Shown here one piece after another: positions 1-8,684 of a stretch of DNA of 46,633 bases (position 1 is its first letter; every line of letters begins with the position of its first letter). Source of the stretch: an uncultured Pelagibacteraceae bacterium (GTDB lineage: Bacteria > Pseudomonadota > Alphaproteobacteria > Pelagibacterales > Pelagibacteraceae); the NCBI GenBank assembly GCA_902587315.1, contig CACIKW010000007.1:1-46633 (forward strand), given 5' to 3'. The notes under the pieces were generated by a model that was not told the origin of the DNA, did no database searches, and saw only the letters and a program-made list of their open reading frames with translations. The position numbers and the translations under genes are program-made.

Positions 1-1790
1 TAGATCGAGCAACTGCCATTTCATTTCAGGTAAAAGAAGGTGATTATATTCAGGTTATTTCACCAACGGGAAGACAATGCTCTGACTTTGTAGCTTTCGA
101 TACAGCAAAGTTAGATAAAAAAATTGAAAAAGGTTTGGATTGGCAAACAACAAGGACTTTTATGGCAAGTACCTTTCCTGGACCAGGATTATTTTCTAAA
201 TTTTATGATACTGATCATGAACCTTTAATCGAAGTAATTAGGGATACAGTAGGTAAACATGATACTTTTAATTTAGCTTGCACATCAAAATATTATGAAG
301 ATGCGGGATACTTTGGTCATGCAAATTGCTCTGACAATTTAAATAACTCTATGGAAAAATTAGGAGTTCAAAAAAAAAGAGGTTGGCACGCTATAAACCT
401 TTTTTTTAATACCTCCGCTGGTGGATTAAATTCAGTTTTATCAGATGAATCTTTTTCTAGACCTGGAGATTATGTAATATTTAAAGCACTTAAAGATTTA
501 ACATGTGGAACAACTGCTTGTCCTAGCGATATTGATGCTTGCAATTCATGGAACCCTACTGATATCTTCGTGAGAACTTATGATAAAAAAAAGGAATTTA
601 CAAAATCTTTTGCATTTAGAATGAAAGTTGACTCAGAAACAAAATTAACTAGAAATACCGGATTCTATGAAAGGACTTCAAAACTTACAAGAAATTTTGT
701 AGATGCAAGAGGTTTTTGGTTACCAAATGACTACACAAAACATGGTATAATTAATGAGTATACTGCTTGCCGCGAAAAAGCAGTTGTTATTGATTTATCT
801 TCATTAAGAAAATTTGAAATCTTGGGCCCTGATGCTGAAGAGTTAATGAATTATACCCTTACAAGAAATGTAAAAAAACTTTCAGTAGGACAGGTGGTTT
901 ATTCTTCGATGTGTTATGAAAATGGATCAATGTTCGATGATGGAACTCTATTAAAAATGAGTGACCATGGATTTAGATGGGTATGTGGAGACGAATATGC
1001 GGGAGAATGGTTAAAAGAACAGGCAAAGAAAAAAAATTACAAGGTTCTGATAAAAAATTCTACAGACCAAATAAATAACATTTCTCTACAAGGGCCAAAT
1101 AGCAGGAAAATTCTTGAAAAATTTATTTTTACGCCACCAACTCAACCTACTATTTCTGAACTACAATGGTTTAGATTTACTATTTGCAGAGTTAAAGATT
1201 TAAAAGGTATACCATTAATTGTTTCTAGAACAGGTTATACGGGTGAATTAGGTTACGAAATATGGTGTCATCCAAAAGATGCTCCTAAAGTTTGGGATGT
1301 AGTTATGGAAAATGGAAAAGATGAAGGGTTAATACCCGCAGGATTTGGAGCCTTGGATTTATTAAGAATTGAAGCGGGATTAATTTTGTTTGGTAATGAA
1401 TTTGACGGACAAGTTGATCCTTTTGAAGCAGGAGTAGGTTTCACTGTGCCTTTAAAAACTAAAACTGAAGATTTCATTGGAAAAAATAGTTTAATAAAAA
1501 GAAAAGAGAACCCACAAAAAAAATTGGTTGGACTTGAACTTATCGGTAAAGAAAAAGCAAACAATGGAGATTGCGTTCATATTGGAAGATCTCAAATAGG
1601 TATAATCACAAGTGGCTGTATCTCACCAACTTTAAACAAAAATATTGCCTTATGTAGAATTGATATAAATAATTCTGAATTTGGAAAGGAAGTTGAAGTT
1701 GGTAAAATAGATGGCCATCAAAAAAGAATTTCAGCAAAAATAGTGCCTTTTCCATTCTACGATCCAAATAAAACAAAAGTTAGATCTTAA
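1..1790 (+). CDS. DUF1989-GcvT fusion (folate-dependent aminomethyltransferase-like), 5' truncated
   Basis: The reading frame is open from base 3 (Asp-Arg-Ala-Thr...) with no stop, so the gene begins before the window; the TTG at 135 is internal. The N-terminal ~220 visible residues resemble DUF1989 (urea-carboxylase-associated family), with cysteines in GRQCSDF, NLACTSK, HANCSDN and CGTTACPSDIDACN. The rest is a GcvT-type aminomethyltransferase domain: RTGYTGELGYEIW, a FDDGT stretch carrying the aspartate expected to be catalytic, and a C-terminal barrel. GcvT-family proteins move a one-carbon unit from an N-methyl or aminomethyl group to tetrahydrofolate. The SoxB-like oxidoreductase at 2203 and the N-methylglutamate-type genes downstream suggest a role in demethylating N-methylglutamate or a related amine. 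That substrate is inferred; the domain calls are firm. Confidence 0.85.
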   Translation, partial: DRATAISFQVKEGDYIQVISPTGRQCSDFVAFDTAKLDKKIEKGLDWQTTRTFMASTFPGPGLFSKFYDTDHEPLIEVIRDTVGKHDTFNLACTSKYYEDAGYFGHANCSDNLNNSMEKLGVQKKRGWHAINLFFNTSAGGLNSVLSDESFSRPGDYVIFKALKDLTCGTTACPSDIDACNSWNPTDIFVRTYDKKKEFTKSFAFRMKVDSETKLTRNTGFYERTSKLTRNFVDARGFWLPNDYTKHGIINEYTACREKAVVIDLSSLRKFEILGPDAEELMNYTLTRNVKKLSVGQVVYSSMCYENGSMFDDGTLLKMSDHGFRWVCGDEYAGEWLKEQAKKKNYKVLIKNSTDQINNISLQGPNSRKILEKFIFTPPTQPTISELQWFRFTICRVKDLKGIPLIVSRTGYTGELGYEIWCHPKDAPKVWDVVMENGKDEGLIPAGFGALDLLRIEAGLILFGNEFDGQVDPFEAGVGFTVPLKTKTEDFIGKNSLIKRKENPQKKLVGLELIGKEKANNGDCVHIGRSQIGIITSGCISPTLNKNIALCRIDINNSEFGKEVEVGKIDGHQKRISAKIVPFPFYDPNKTKVRS

Positions 1791-2141
1791 ATGAACAAAA
1801 TTACTATGGAACTTTTGTCTTTTTGGGAAGAACAGATGAAACAATCTCATACTTCTAGTAATTATTTTTTTAGAAAATCACCATCTCATTATCATATGAT
1901 GTTATTGGTAATGTCTTACTATTTGAATAAAGAAAATTTGTCTGTAGAGGAACTGAAAACAAAATTATTTAAAACATCAAGACCAAAATCAGCCCTTATA
2001 ATTAATGAGGCATGCGAAAAGGGCTTTTTTTTCTTAGAAAAAACATCAGCTGATCAAAGAAAAAAGTTTATAAAACCAAGCAATTCATTTGTTCGAGAAT
2101 ATAATAGATACTTAAATACTCTTAAAAACATTAGTTTTTAG
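1791..2141 (+). CDS. Small winged-helix (MarR-like) transcriptional regulator
   Basis: A 116-residue soluble protein whose ATG directly follows the TAA of the DUF1989-GcvT gene, so the two are probably translationally coupled. A helix-turn-helix is suggested at residues ~48-75 (LSVEELKTKLFKTSRPKSAL), followed by a basic wing-like stretch around TSADQRKKFIKPS, the position where MarR proteins carry their D-x-R-x-R wing. No ligand pocket can be assigned. Its position inside the operon suggests control of the flanking amine genes, possibly through the palindromes upstream of the transporter gene at 8818. The family call rests on pattern only. Confidence 0.55.
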   Translation: MNKITMELLSFWEEQMKQSHTSSNYFFRKSPSHYHMMLLVMSYYLNKENLSVEELKTKLFKTSRPKSALIINEACEKGFFFLEKTSADQRKKFIKPSNSFVREYNRYLNTLKNISF

Positions 2142-2202
2142 TTATAATTATTATATATATAAAAAAACATTTTCTTTCTAATTTACAATTTTAAAGTGTG
2201 GA

Positions 2203-3546
2203 ATGTCTTTTCCAAAAAAAGCAAGATATGTAATTATTGGTGCTGGAATTCATGGTTTAAGTACTGCATGGCACCTAGCGGAAAAAATTAAAAAAAATGG
2301 AAATGGATCTAATAACGATATTGTCGTTTTGGATAAAGGTGGAATAGCATCAGGAGCAAGTGGTATTGCTTGTGGAGTGGTAAGAAACAATTATTTCCAA
2401 CCGGCAATGAGAGAATTGATGGCTCATAGTGTAAAAATTTGGGAAAGTGATCCAAAGAAATTTAGTTATCATCCTGTAGGTTATATGCAAATAAGCCCTG
2501 AAAGCATGAGAAAAGATGTAACAACTATTTATGAACAACAAAAAGCAATCGACTATGAATCAGAGTTTATTGAGGGAAAAGAAGACTCAATGAAATATAT
2601 GAAAAATATGTTTCATGATTGGCAAGCAAAAGGAATTACTTCAGTCTTGCATGAAAAAAGAGGCGGTTATGCAAATAATTCTGCTGCAATTTATGGTATT
2701 GCCGACAAAGCGGAAGCATTGGGAGTTAAAATTATTACTGGTACAGAAGTCACTGGCTTTAAAAAAGGGAGTAACAGCAGAGCAGTAACTGGTGTGGTAA
2801 CAACAAAAGGCACAATTGAATGTGAACAAGTAGTTGTGGGAGCTGGTCCATGGGTAAAAAGTTTTTGGGACAAGTTGGAACTGCCAAATAAAATTTCAAT
2901 TAAAGATCAAAAAGGTGTTACTCACAAAAATTATCCAATGTGGATATATTGGTTTTTAACTGAAGGTGTTCTAGGGGTTGATCCAAATTTTCAAAAAACT
3001 GATGATGGAAAAATGCCACCTGTGATACATGTAGATAGTGATGCGCATTTATTTTCTGATGTTGATGGATCATTAATAACTGACAAAATGTGGGGCATAT
3101 ACTACAAACCTGATTTTAACTTTAATGGTGTTCAAGGAGGTGCGGCTCCTTATAAGGTAAATAAGCCAGCCGAAAGTGTAAAAGTTGATCCATATGGAAT
3201 AGACTCACCTGAATATCAAACAACGGACGAGTTTGCTCATATGTGGTGTTCTGCTTTAGCTCATTGTCAAAAAAGATTTCAGGGAAAAATAAAAGTTTAT
3301 CATAAAGGACCATCTGGTGGACTGGGTTGTTTTACCCCAGATTCTTTTCCAGTTTTCGATCGCTTCTGTGAAAATGTTTATTTCATTGCTGACTCTAATC
3401 ATGGATACAAAATGATTGGTGTGGGGGAGCTAGTGGCCGACGAATTATTGGGTAAAGAAAGAGATTTGTTAAAACCGTTTAGATTCAACCGCTACGAGAA
3501 AGGTGAACTTCACCCTACCTCTTCTAGTCCATTCCCTTGGAGTTAA
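2203..3546 (+). CDS. FAD-dependent oxidoreductase, sarcosine oxidase beta / N-methylglutamate dehydrogenase-like
   Basis: A 447-residue DAO-family flavoprotein. The dinucleotide-binding motif G13-x-G15-x-x-G18 is followed by HGLSTAWHLAEK, the context typical of sarcosine oxidase beta subunits, and by SGASGIACGVVRNNY, the usual second flavin contact. The C-terminal GPSGGLGCFTPDSFPVFD and SNHGYKMIGVGELVADEL also fit the family. These enzymes oxidise N-methyl amino acids (sarcosine, dimethylglycine, N-methylglutamate) and usually hand formaldehyde-level carbon to a GcvT-type partner. Here the partner would be the DUF1989-GcvT protein encoded just upstream. No SoxA, SoxD or SoxG gene is visible in the window. 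The substrate is inferred from context. Confidence 0.8.
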   Translation: MSFPKKARYVIIGAGIHGLSTAWHLAEKIKKNGNGSNNDIVVLDKGGIASGASGIACGVVRNNYFQPAMRELMAHSVKIWESDPKKFSYHPVGYMQISPESMRKDVTTIYEQQKAIDYESEFIEGKEDSMKYMKNMFHDWQAKGITSVLHEKRGGYANNSAAIYGIADKAEALGVKIITGTEVTGFKKGSNSRAVTGVVTTKGTIECEQVVVGAGPWVKSFWDKLELPNKISIKDQKGVTHKNYPMWIYWFLTEGVLGVDPNFQKTDDGKMPPVIHVDSDAHLFSDVDGSLITDKMWGIYYKPDFNFNGVQGGAAPYKVNKPAESVKVDPYGIDSPEYQTTDEFAHMWCSALAHCQKRFQGKIKVYHKGPSGGLGCFTPDSFPVFDRFCENVYFIADSNHGYKMIGVGELVADELLGKERDLLKPFRFNRYEKGELHPTSSSPFPWS

Positions 3547-3547
3547 T

Positions 3548-3575
3548 TTATCTAACTAGACAGATAATTTTTTTT
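3548..3575 (+). terminator. Possible weak intrinsic terminator
   Basis: A 6-bp AT-rich stem (TTATCT / AGATAA, 8-base loop) is followed by eight T residues, just after the stop of the FAD oxidoreductase gene. The stem is weak, so termination would be leaky. It could separate the oxidoreductase unit from the glutamine-synthetase unit that starts at 3614. Confidence 0.3.
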
Positions 3576-3604
3576 CAGTTACCTTTTTAATAATAAAATT
3601 CAAA

Positions 3605-3612
3605 GGGGGGGG
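3605..3612 (+). promoter_or_regulatory. G8 homopolymer as Shine-Dalgarno of the glutamine-synthetase homologue
   Basis: Eight consecutive G residues end one base before the ATG at 3614. In such an AT-rich sequence a G8 run is rare. It overlaps the position of a ribosome-binding site but lies unusually close to the start codon, so only its 5' part would be at normal spacing. Confidence 0.5.
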
Positions 3613-3613
3613 A

Positions 3614-5083
3614 ATGACTGATCTAGAAAAACACGTAAATCAACCAGGAAGAGCTAAACTTGTAAAAACAGTAAGAGAAAAAATTAACGAATTAGGGATT
3701 ACATATATTTATTACCAATTTATATCTGTAACAGGGCGTGTTGTTGGTAAAGGAATTCCCGCAGACCACTGGGAAAGAACTGCTGAAAAAGGTTTTCAAT
3801 TGGTTTATGGATCTACTGCCAACTTATTTGTAGACAGACACAAAAATTATATCGGTTACGGTCCTGAAGCTATGGAGCTTGTTGGTATACCTGACCCTGA
3901 AACTTTCTGTCAATTACCTTGGGACAAAAGAATTGGAAGAGTTTTTGTTACATGTTTTAGAAACAGAGAAGAAAGACAAAATCCAGGAGGACATTTAACC
4001 TCTGATTGTCGAGGAAATCTAAGAATATTTATGGATGAATTTGAGAAAAAACATGGGTTAGAATTGAGAGTTGGTACTGAACCTGAAATGATGTGGTTGA
4101 CAAAAAATCCTGACGGAACCCCTACTGGATCAGGTTTTTCTAAACCATACTGTTATCACATTGATCAATTTGAATCATTGAGACCTGTGTTTATGAAAGT
4201 AATTGAGTACGCTTCGGCCATGGGTTTAGATATGATCCAAGGTGACCATGAAGATGCTCCGGGACAATTAGAATTAAATTGGACATATGATAATGTTTTA
4301 AGAAATGCTGATAGACTTTCTACTTACAGACAAATTTGTGCACAAGTTGCAAGAGAACACAATTTAATAGCATGCTTTATGACAAAACCATTTATGGGTG
4401 TATCTGCAAGTGGTTGTCATACAAATATGTCTTTATGGAAAGGTGGAAAAATCGTAACAAACAAATTAGGTCATAAAAAATTACCTGGGGTAGAGGAAGT
4501 GTTTGGTTATGTACAGGGAGGTACAAACACTTTTATGCCTGATACTAAAGACATGCAACTGCCTGGAAAAATTGGTTTACAATCCATTGCTGGAATAATG
4601 GAACACTTGCCTGCTTTAACTGCCTTAGGATCGTCAACAGTTAATTCTTACAGAAGACTTTGGGATCAAGGTTTTTGGGCACCAGTTTATGCTGATTGGG
4701 GATATCAAAACAGAACTTGTGGTTTAAGAGTATCAGCTCCTGGAAGATTTGAGTATAGATCGGTTGACTCAATGCACAATCCATATCTATTGGGTGCAGC
4801 TTTATTAAAAGCCTGTGACCATGGTATTTCAAAAAATCTAAAACCATCTAAGCCTGAATCTAGGAGTATGTATGAAGCTAAAAAAGCTGGAAAAGATGTT
4901 AAAAAACTTCCATTAAGTTTGGGAGAAGCTTTGGATAGACTAGCTGAAGATGAAGTTATTAAATCGGCTATGCCTGATGAAATGTATAAGGTATTCCATT
5001 GGTATAAGAATGATGAATGGGAAAAATTCTTAGGTGCGACTACACAGTGGGATCTGGATACCTATTTAGATTGTCTTCCATAG
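3614..5083 (+). CDS. Glutamine synthetase-family ligase, candidate gamma-glutamylmethylamide synthetase
   Basis: A 489-residue glutamine-synthetase-fold ligase. Visible family signatures are GTEPEMMW (~155, metal-binding glutamates), GDHEDAPGQLELNW (~209), GCHTNMSLW (~267), NSYRRL (~343, substrate arginines) and GRFEYRS (~376). Members join an amine or ammonia to the gamma-carboxyl of glutamate using ATP. Because it lies 25 bases upstream of the glutamate-synthase-like trio at 5109-8265 it is a good candidate for GmaS, which makes gamma-glutamylmethylamide from methylamine, or for a GlnT-type enzyme. A second homologue at 10679 competes for the same role. The start is set by the G8 ribosome-binding site. 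It is longer than the ~440 residues usual for type III enzymes. Confidence 0.8.
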   Translation: MTDLEKHVNQPGRAKLVKTVREKINELGITYIYYQFISVTGRVVGKGIPADHWERTAEKGFQLVYGSTANLFVDRHKNYIGYGPEAMELVGIPDPETFCQLPWDKRIGRVFVTCFRNREERQNPGGHLTSDCRGNLRIFMDEFEKKHGLELRVGTEPEMMWLTKNPDGTPTGSGFSKPYCYHIDQFESLRPVFMKVIEYASAMGLDMIQGDHEDAPGQLELNWTYDNVLRNADRLSTYRQICAQVAREHNLIACFMTKPFMGVSASGCHTNMSLWKGGKIVTNKLGHKKLPGVEEVFGYVQGGTNTFMPDTKDMQLPGKIGLQSIAGIMEHLPALTALGSSTVNSYRRLWDQGFWAPVYADWGYQNRTCGLRVSAPGRFEYRSVDSMHNPYLLGAALLKACDHGISKNLKPSKPESRSMYEAKKAGKDVKKLPLSLGEALDRLAEDEVIKSAMPDEMYKVFHWYKNDEWEKFLGATTQWDLDTYLDCLP

Positions 5084-5108
5084 TTTTAATAAATATAAGG
5101 AAAAGGTT

Positions 5109-6050
5109 ATGTGCGGAATAGCTGGACTTATTCATAGAGGAAAATCCTCAAATGTAGGTGAAGAACTACAAAGTATGCTTCAGGCATTAAAACATAGAGG
5201 TCCTGATTCAACAGGTTATGCGCTGTATTCTCAAAATGATGGTCAAAACTTTATAATGAGATTTAAAGTTGGGGAAAATGTGGGCGAAGGTAGTACATCT
5301 GTTAATGAAGATGCAAGCGTTTATGATGATAGAAAAAAACTTGTCGATAAAAATCTTTCTGAACTTGGCGCAATAATTGTTAAAGAAGAAAAATTAACTC
5401 CTTATTCTTATAGATATGAAATTAAATATGACAAAGATCTCATGGACTTTTCCAAAAAAATAGAAAGTGTTGAAATGGTAGAGATACTATCTATTGGAAA
5501 ATCTCTTGAATTAATTAAAGACCTTGGCGATGCAAAAACTGTAAGTGAAAGATATAATTTAGATAAAGTTACAGGAACACATGGAATAGGTCATGCAAGA
5601 ATGGCTACAGAATCTGGAGTGGATATAAAATCTGCCCATCCTTTTTGGGGTTATCCTTTCGCAGATGTTTCTGTGGTTCACAACGGACAATTAACAAATT
5701 ATTGGAATAATCGAAGAGCCCTAGAAAATAAAGGCATGCGTTTTATGTCAGAGTGTGATTCAGAGCTGATTGCAGTTTTTCTTGCTGAAAAAATGAGAAA
5801 TGGAGCAACTTTAGAAGAAGGAATGAAAGAGTCTCTAACTGGTCTAGATGGGGTATTTACTTACTTTGTTGCAACAAAAGACTCTTTGGGTATGGCAAAA
5901 GATACTATGGCAGCAAAACCACTAGTTTTATACGAGTCAGATGATTTGGTAGCAATGGGATCAGAAGAGATTGCTATTAGGTCCATTCTTCCTCAAGAAA
6001 TAACAACGTATGATCCCTTTGATGGGGAAGTAAAAGTATGGCAAATTTAA
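5109..6050 (+). CDS. mgsA: Class II glutamine amidotransferase subunit (N-methylglutamate synthase A / GlxB type)
   Basis: A 313-residue Ntn-hydrolase glutaminase. It starts MCGIAG, so Cys2 becomes the N-terminal nucleophile after Met removal. GHARMATESG, HNGQLTN and CDSEL are the glutamine-binding and oxyanion motifs of the PurF/GltB class. It corresponds to the glutaminase domain of glutamate synthase encoded as a separate protein, as in mgsABC of the N-methylglutamate pathway and glxBCD of rhizobia. It has a normal ribosome-binding region (aaggaaaagg) and overlaps the next gene by 13 bases, indicating coupled translation. It would release the nitrogen or methylamine moiety from gamma-glutamylmethylamide or glutamine for transfer in the complex. 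Confidence 0.85.
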   Translation: MCGIAGLIHRGKSSNVGEELQSMLQALKHRGPDSTGYALYSQNDGQNFIMRFKVGENVGEGSTSVNEDASVYDDRKKLVDKNLSELGAIIVKEEKLTPYSYRYEIKYDKDLMDFSKKIESVEMVEILSIGKSLELIKDLGDAKTVSERYNLDKVTGTHGIGHARMATESGVDIKSAHPFWGYPFADVSVVHNGQLTNYWNNRRALENKGMRFMSECDSELIAVFLAEKMRNGATLEEGMKESLTGLDGVFTYFVATKDSLGMAKDTMAAKPLVLYESDDLVAMGSEEIAIRSILPQEITTYDPFDGEVKVWQI

Positions 6051-6892
6051 AGGTGACTCAGAAAAAAACAAAAGCCCAATCAATGGGTATGCACACAGAA
6101 GTTCTGACTGGAAAAACACAGCAAAAATTTTTTAATCCTGATGAAGCTGAAAATTTCTTCTATTGGGGAACGCACGATGTGGACTTTAATAAAAGAACTG
6201 AGCTTGATGTTAAAGATATGGACTGTAAAGAAGCGAATGCCAAGATTGATTCATTAATGAATGAAGGATATGGAACAATTGTAATAAAAAATCCACAAGG
6301 AAAGCATAGTTTGGGCGTTGGTATATTAAATAAACTTAACTTAATTTTTGAAGGTAGCTTAGGTTATTTTGGCGTTGGTTCAATAGATGGTCCAATAGTT
6401 AGGGTTAACGGTCGTGTTGGCTGGTCTTGTGCAGAAAACATGATGGCTGGAAAAGTTGTAATAGAAAAAAATGCTGGATCTTGTTTTGGAGCAGCAATAA
6501 GAGGTGGTGATTTAGTTTGTAAAGGAAGTGTAGGTGCTAGAACTGGCATCGACCAAAAAGGTGGAACAATAATTGTTGGTGGAGACGCTGGTGCATTTAC
6601 AGGTTTTATGATGCAAAGAGGCAGAATTGTTATTTTAGGAGATGTAGGAATTAACTTGGGCGACTCTATGTATGATGGGACAATATATGTAGGTGGAAAA
6701 ATTGGATCATTTGGTAGTGATGCTGTGGAAGCACCTATGACAAAAAATGATATAGATTGGTTGAACAGAAAACTTAAAGTAGCAGAAATTGGAGATAATT
6801 TTGATGTATCAAAAATGACTAAAGTTGTAGCTGGTAAAAAACTTTGGAATTACGATGCATTAGAACCGACTGAAAAAAAAGGAGCGATTTAA
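6038..6892 (+). CDS. mgsB: GXGXG-domain subunit (N-methylglutamate synthase B / GlxC type)
   Basis: A 284-residue protein matching the C-terminal beta-helix (GXGXG) domain of glutamate synthase. Repeated glycine-rich turns run from residue ~110 to ~230 (VNGRVG, KNAGSCFGAAIRGGDLV, GSVGARTG, IIVGGDAGAFTG, GDVGINLGDSMYDG). In glutamate synthase this domain is structural and positions the ammonia tunnel. It has no catalytic residues of its own and should act in complex with the products at 5109 and 6892. It overlaps mgsA by 13 bases and the next gene by one base (TAATG). The first ~45 residues are a lysine-rich extension. Confidence 0.85.
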   Translation: MANLKVTQKKTKAQSMGMHTEVLTGKTQQKFFNPDEAENFFYWGTHDVDFNKRTELDVKDMDCKEANAKIDSLMNEGYGTIVIKNPQGKHSLGVGILNKLNLIFEGSLGYFGVGSIDGPIVRVNGRVGWSCAENMMAGKVVIEKNAGSCFGAAIRGGDLVCKGSVGARTGIDQKGGTIIVGGDAGAFTGFMMQRGRIVILGDVGINLGDSMYDGTIYVGGKIGSFGSDAVEAPMTKNDIDWLNRKLKVAEIGDNFDVSKMTKVVAGKKLWNYDALEPTEKKGAI

Positions 6893-8265
6893 TGGCAAAA
6901 AAAAATAGTAAAGCTAATGGAAAAAGTGAATTTGCAAAAAGAAATAAAAGCTTACTAGGTTATAATTCAATTTTTACTCCTGAAGTAATTGACGATATTC
7001 ATATTAAAGCTCAGTTAGGTAGATACAGAATGCGTGGTATGGCATTGATGAAAAAAATACCAACTTTTGATGATTTAGTTTTTTTACCAGGTACTTTAAC
7101 TAGATTTGTAATTGAAGGTTACCGAGAAAAATGTGAGACAAAAACTGTAATAGGTCCAAGATGTGAAAACCCTATTGAATTAGATATCCCTGTTTATATT
7201 ACAGGTATGAGTTTTGGAGCACTTTCTTATGAAGCAAAAACTGCTCTTGCAAGAGGAGCGACAATGGCTGGAAGTGCAACTTGTTCTGGTGAAGGTGGAA
7301 TGATACCAGATGAAAGAAGATATTCAGAAAAATGGTATTATCAATGTATTCAGTCTAGATATGGATTTAATCCACACCATGCACAACTCGCTGATGGAAT
7401 AGAAGTATTCATAGGACAGGGACAAAAAGTTGGTATGGGCGGACACTTGATGGGCCAAAAAGTTACAGACCAAGTTGCTGAAATGAGATCTTTGCCTGCA
7501 GGAATTGATCAACGATCACCTGCTAGACACCCAGACTGGCTAGGGCCAGATGATCTTGCATTAAAGGTTCAGGAACTAAGAGAATTAACAAAAAATAAAG
7601 TGCCTATTCAATTAAAACTTGGGGCGGCGAAAGTTTACGATGATGTTCGTATGGCTGCAAAATGTGATCCGGACTCAATATATTTAGACGGCATGGAAGG
7701 TTCAACTGGTGCAGGTCCACATATAGCAGCTGCAAATACAGGAATTCCAGGAATTGCTGCAATAAGAGAGGCTAGAAGAGCTTTGGATGATGTGGGGCAA
7801 ACTGGAAAAGTAACGTTAATTTATGCAGGAGGAGTTAGAGATGGTGCTGATATGGCAAAAGCTCTTGCATTAGGTGCAGACGCAATTGCTATAGGAACTG
7901 GAGCAATGATAGCACTTAATTGTAACAAAGAAATTCCAGAATCTAATTTTGAAAAAGAAATGGGAGTACCTGCTGGTCATTGTTATCACTGCCATACAGG
8001 TCGTTGTCCTGTAGGTGTTGCAACTCAAGACCCTAAATTAAGAAAAAGATTAAACCCTGATCAGGCAGCTTTAAGAGTTTATAATTACTTACATACAATG
8101 ACTTTAGAAGCTCAATTGTTAGCTAGAGCTTGTGGTAAAACAAATATTCATTCACTAGAGCCAGAAGATATGGCAGCATTAACTATGGAAGCTTCTGCGT
8201 TAGCAAAAGTTCCATTGTCAGGAACAAATCACACTGTAGGAGTTGATGACTTCCATAAAATTTAG
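6892..8265 (+). CDS. mgsC: FMN/Fe-S glutamate synthase-like subunit (N-methylglutamate synthase C / GlxD type)
   Basis: A 457-residue protein matching the FMN-binding alpha/beta barrel of glutamate synthase. Landmarks are TGMSFGALSYEAKTALARGA, the phosphate-binding GGVRDGADMAKALALGADAIAIGTGAM, and a C-x2-C-x4-C cluster in GHCYHCHTGRCPVG (~363-372) that would hold a 3Fe-4S centre. It is the synthase half of the three-subunit enzyme, catalysing reductive transfer onto 2-oxoglutarate, or onto the glutamate skeleton in N-methylglutamate synthase. It starts inside the stop of the preceding gene (TAATG), so the trio is one translational unit. Ordinary GltB activity is unlikely because the domains are split, but the exact substrate is inferred from context. 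Confidence 0.85.
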   Translation: MAKKNSKANGKSEFAKRNKSLLGYNSIFTPEVIDDIHIKAQLGRYRMRGMALMKKIPTFDDLVFLPGTLTRFVIEGYREKCETKTVIGPRCENPIELDIPVYITGMSFGALSYEAKTALARGATMAGSATCSGEGGMIPDERRYSEKWYYQCIQSRYGFNPHHAQLADGIEVFIGQGQKVGMGGHLMGQKVTDQVAEMRSLPAGIDQRSPARHPDWLGPDDLALKVQELRELTKNKVPIQLKLGAAKVYDDVRMAAKCDPDSIYLDGMEGSTGAGPHIAAANTGIPGIAAIREARRALDDVGQTGKVTLIYAGGVRDGADMAKALALGADAIAIGTGAMIALNCNKEIPESNFEKEMGVPAGHCYHCHTGRCPVGVATQDPKLRKRLNPDQAALRVYNYLHTMTLEAQLLARACGKTNIHSLEPEDMAALTMEASALAKVPLSGTNHTVGVDDFHKI

Positions 8266-8273
8266 AGACAAAT

Positions 8274-8684
8274 ATGGCAAAAAAAAAGAAAAATAAAAAG
8301 AAAACACTAAAAGAAACAAAAGGCCAGTTAGGAAAGAAAAAAGAAACTGCTAGAGAAAAAATGATTGGCCAAACGATTGGCTATCGTTATGATGTTAACT
8401 TATTACCTGACTATAAAAAACTTACTCCATTTCTAAAAAAATATATTGAACATATGGGATGGGATGATCTTAATTGGTTAGAAGATGTACATATGGGCTA
8501 TGAAGAAAATAGACCAGCTGTTTTTGATAGAAATGCTAATGGTTGGGTAACAATTCCTAAAAAAATTAAGCTACCAGACAACCAACAAGACAGGGACATG
8601 ATTGCAAGAGAGTTGCTTGTTAAATTCCAAATGTCTCCTAATCATCCATTGGTTGATTTAAAAAAAGCTTACTTAAAATTCTAA
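8274..8684 (+). CDS. Uncharacterised basic protein in the mgs operon
   Basis: A 136-residue soluble protein I do not recognise, encoded 8 bases after mgsC on the same strand. The first ~30 residues are almost purely Lys/Thr/Glu and probably disordered. The rest is folded-looking and rich in aromatics: GQTIGYRYDVNLLPDYKKL, MGWDDLNWLEDVHMGYEENRP, and MSPNHPLVDLKKAYLKF at the C-terminus. There is no signal peptide, membrane segment or cysteine motif. Its tight linkage suggests an accessory or assembly role for the N-methylglutamate-synthase-like complex. That is inference only. Confidence 0.7.
   Translation: MAKKKKNKKKTLKETKGQLGKKKETAREKMIGQTIGYRYDVNLLPDYKKLTPFLKKYIEHMGWDDLNWLEDVHMGYEENRPAVFDRNANGWVTIPKKIKLPDNQQDRDMIARELLVKFQMSPNHPLVDLKKAYLKF

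Noticed and set aside
3547..3613. Search for a glycine or SAM riboswitch upstream of the glutamine-synthetase and GcvT genes.
   Set aside because: The gap is 67 bases and shows no aptamer-like conserved core; the GcvT gene start lies outside the window.
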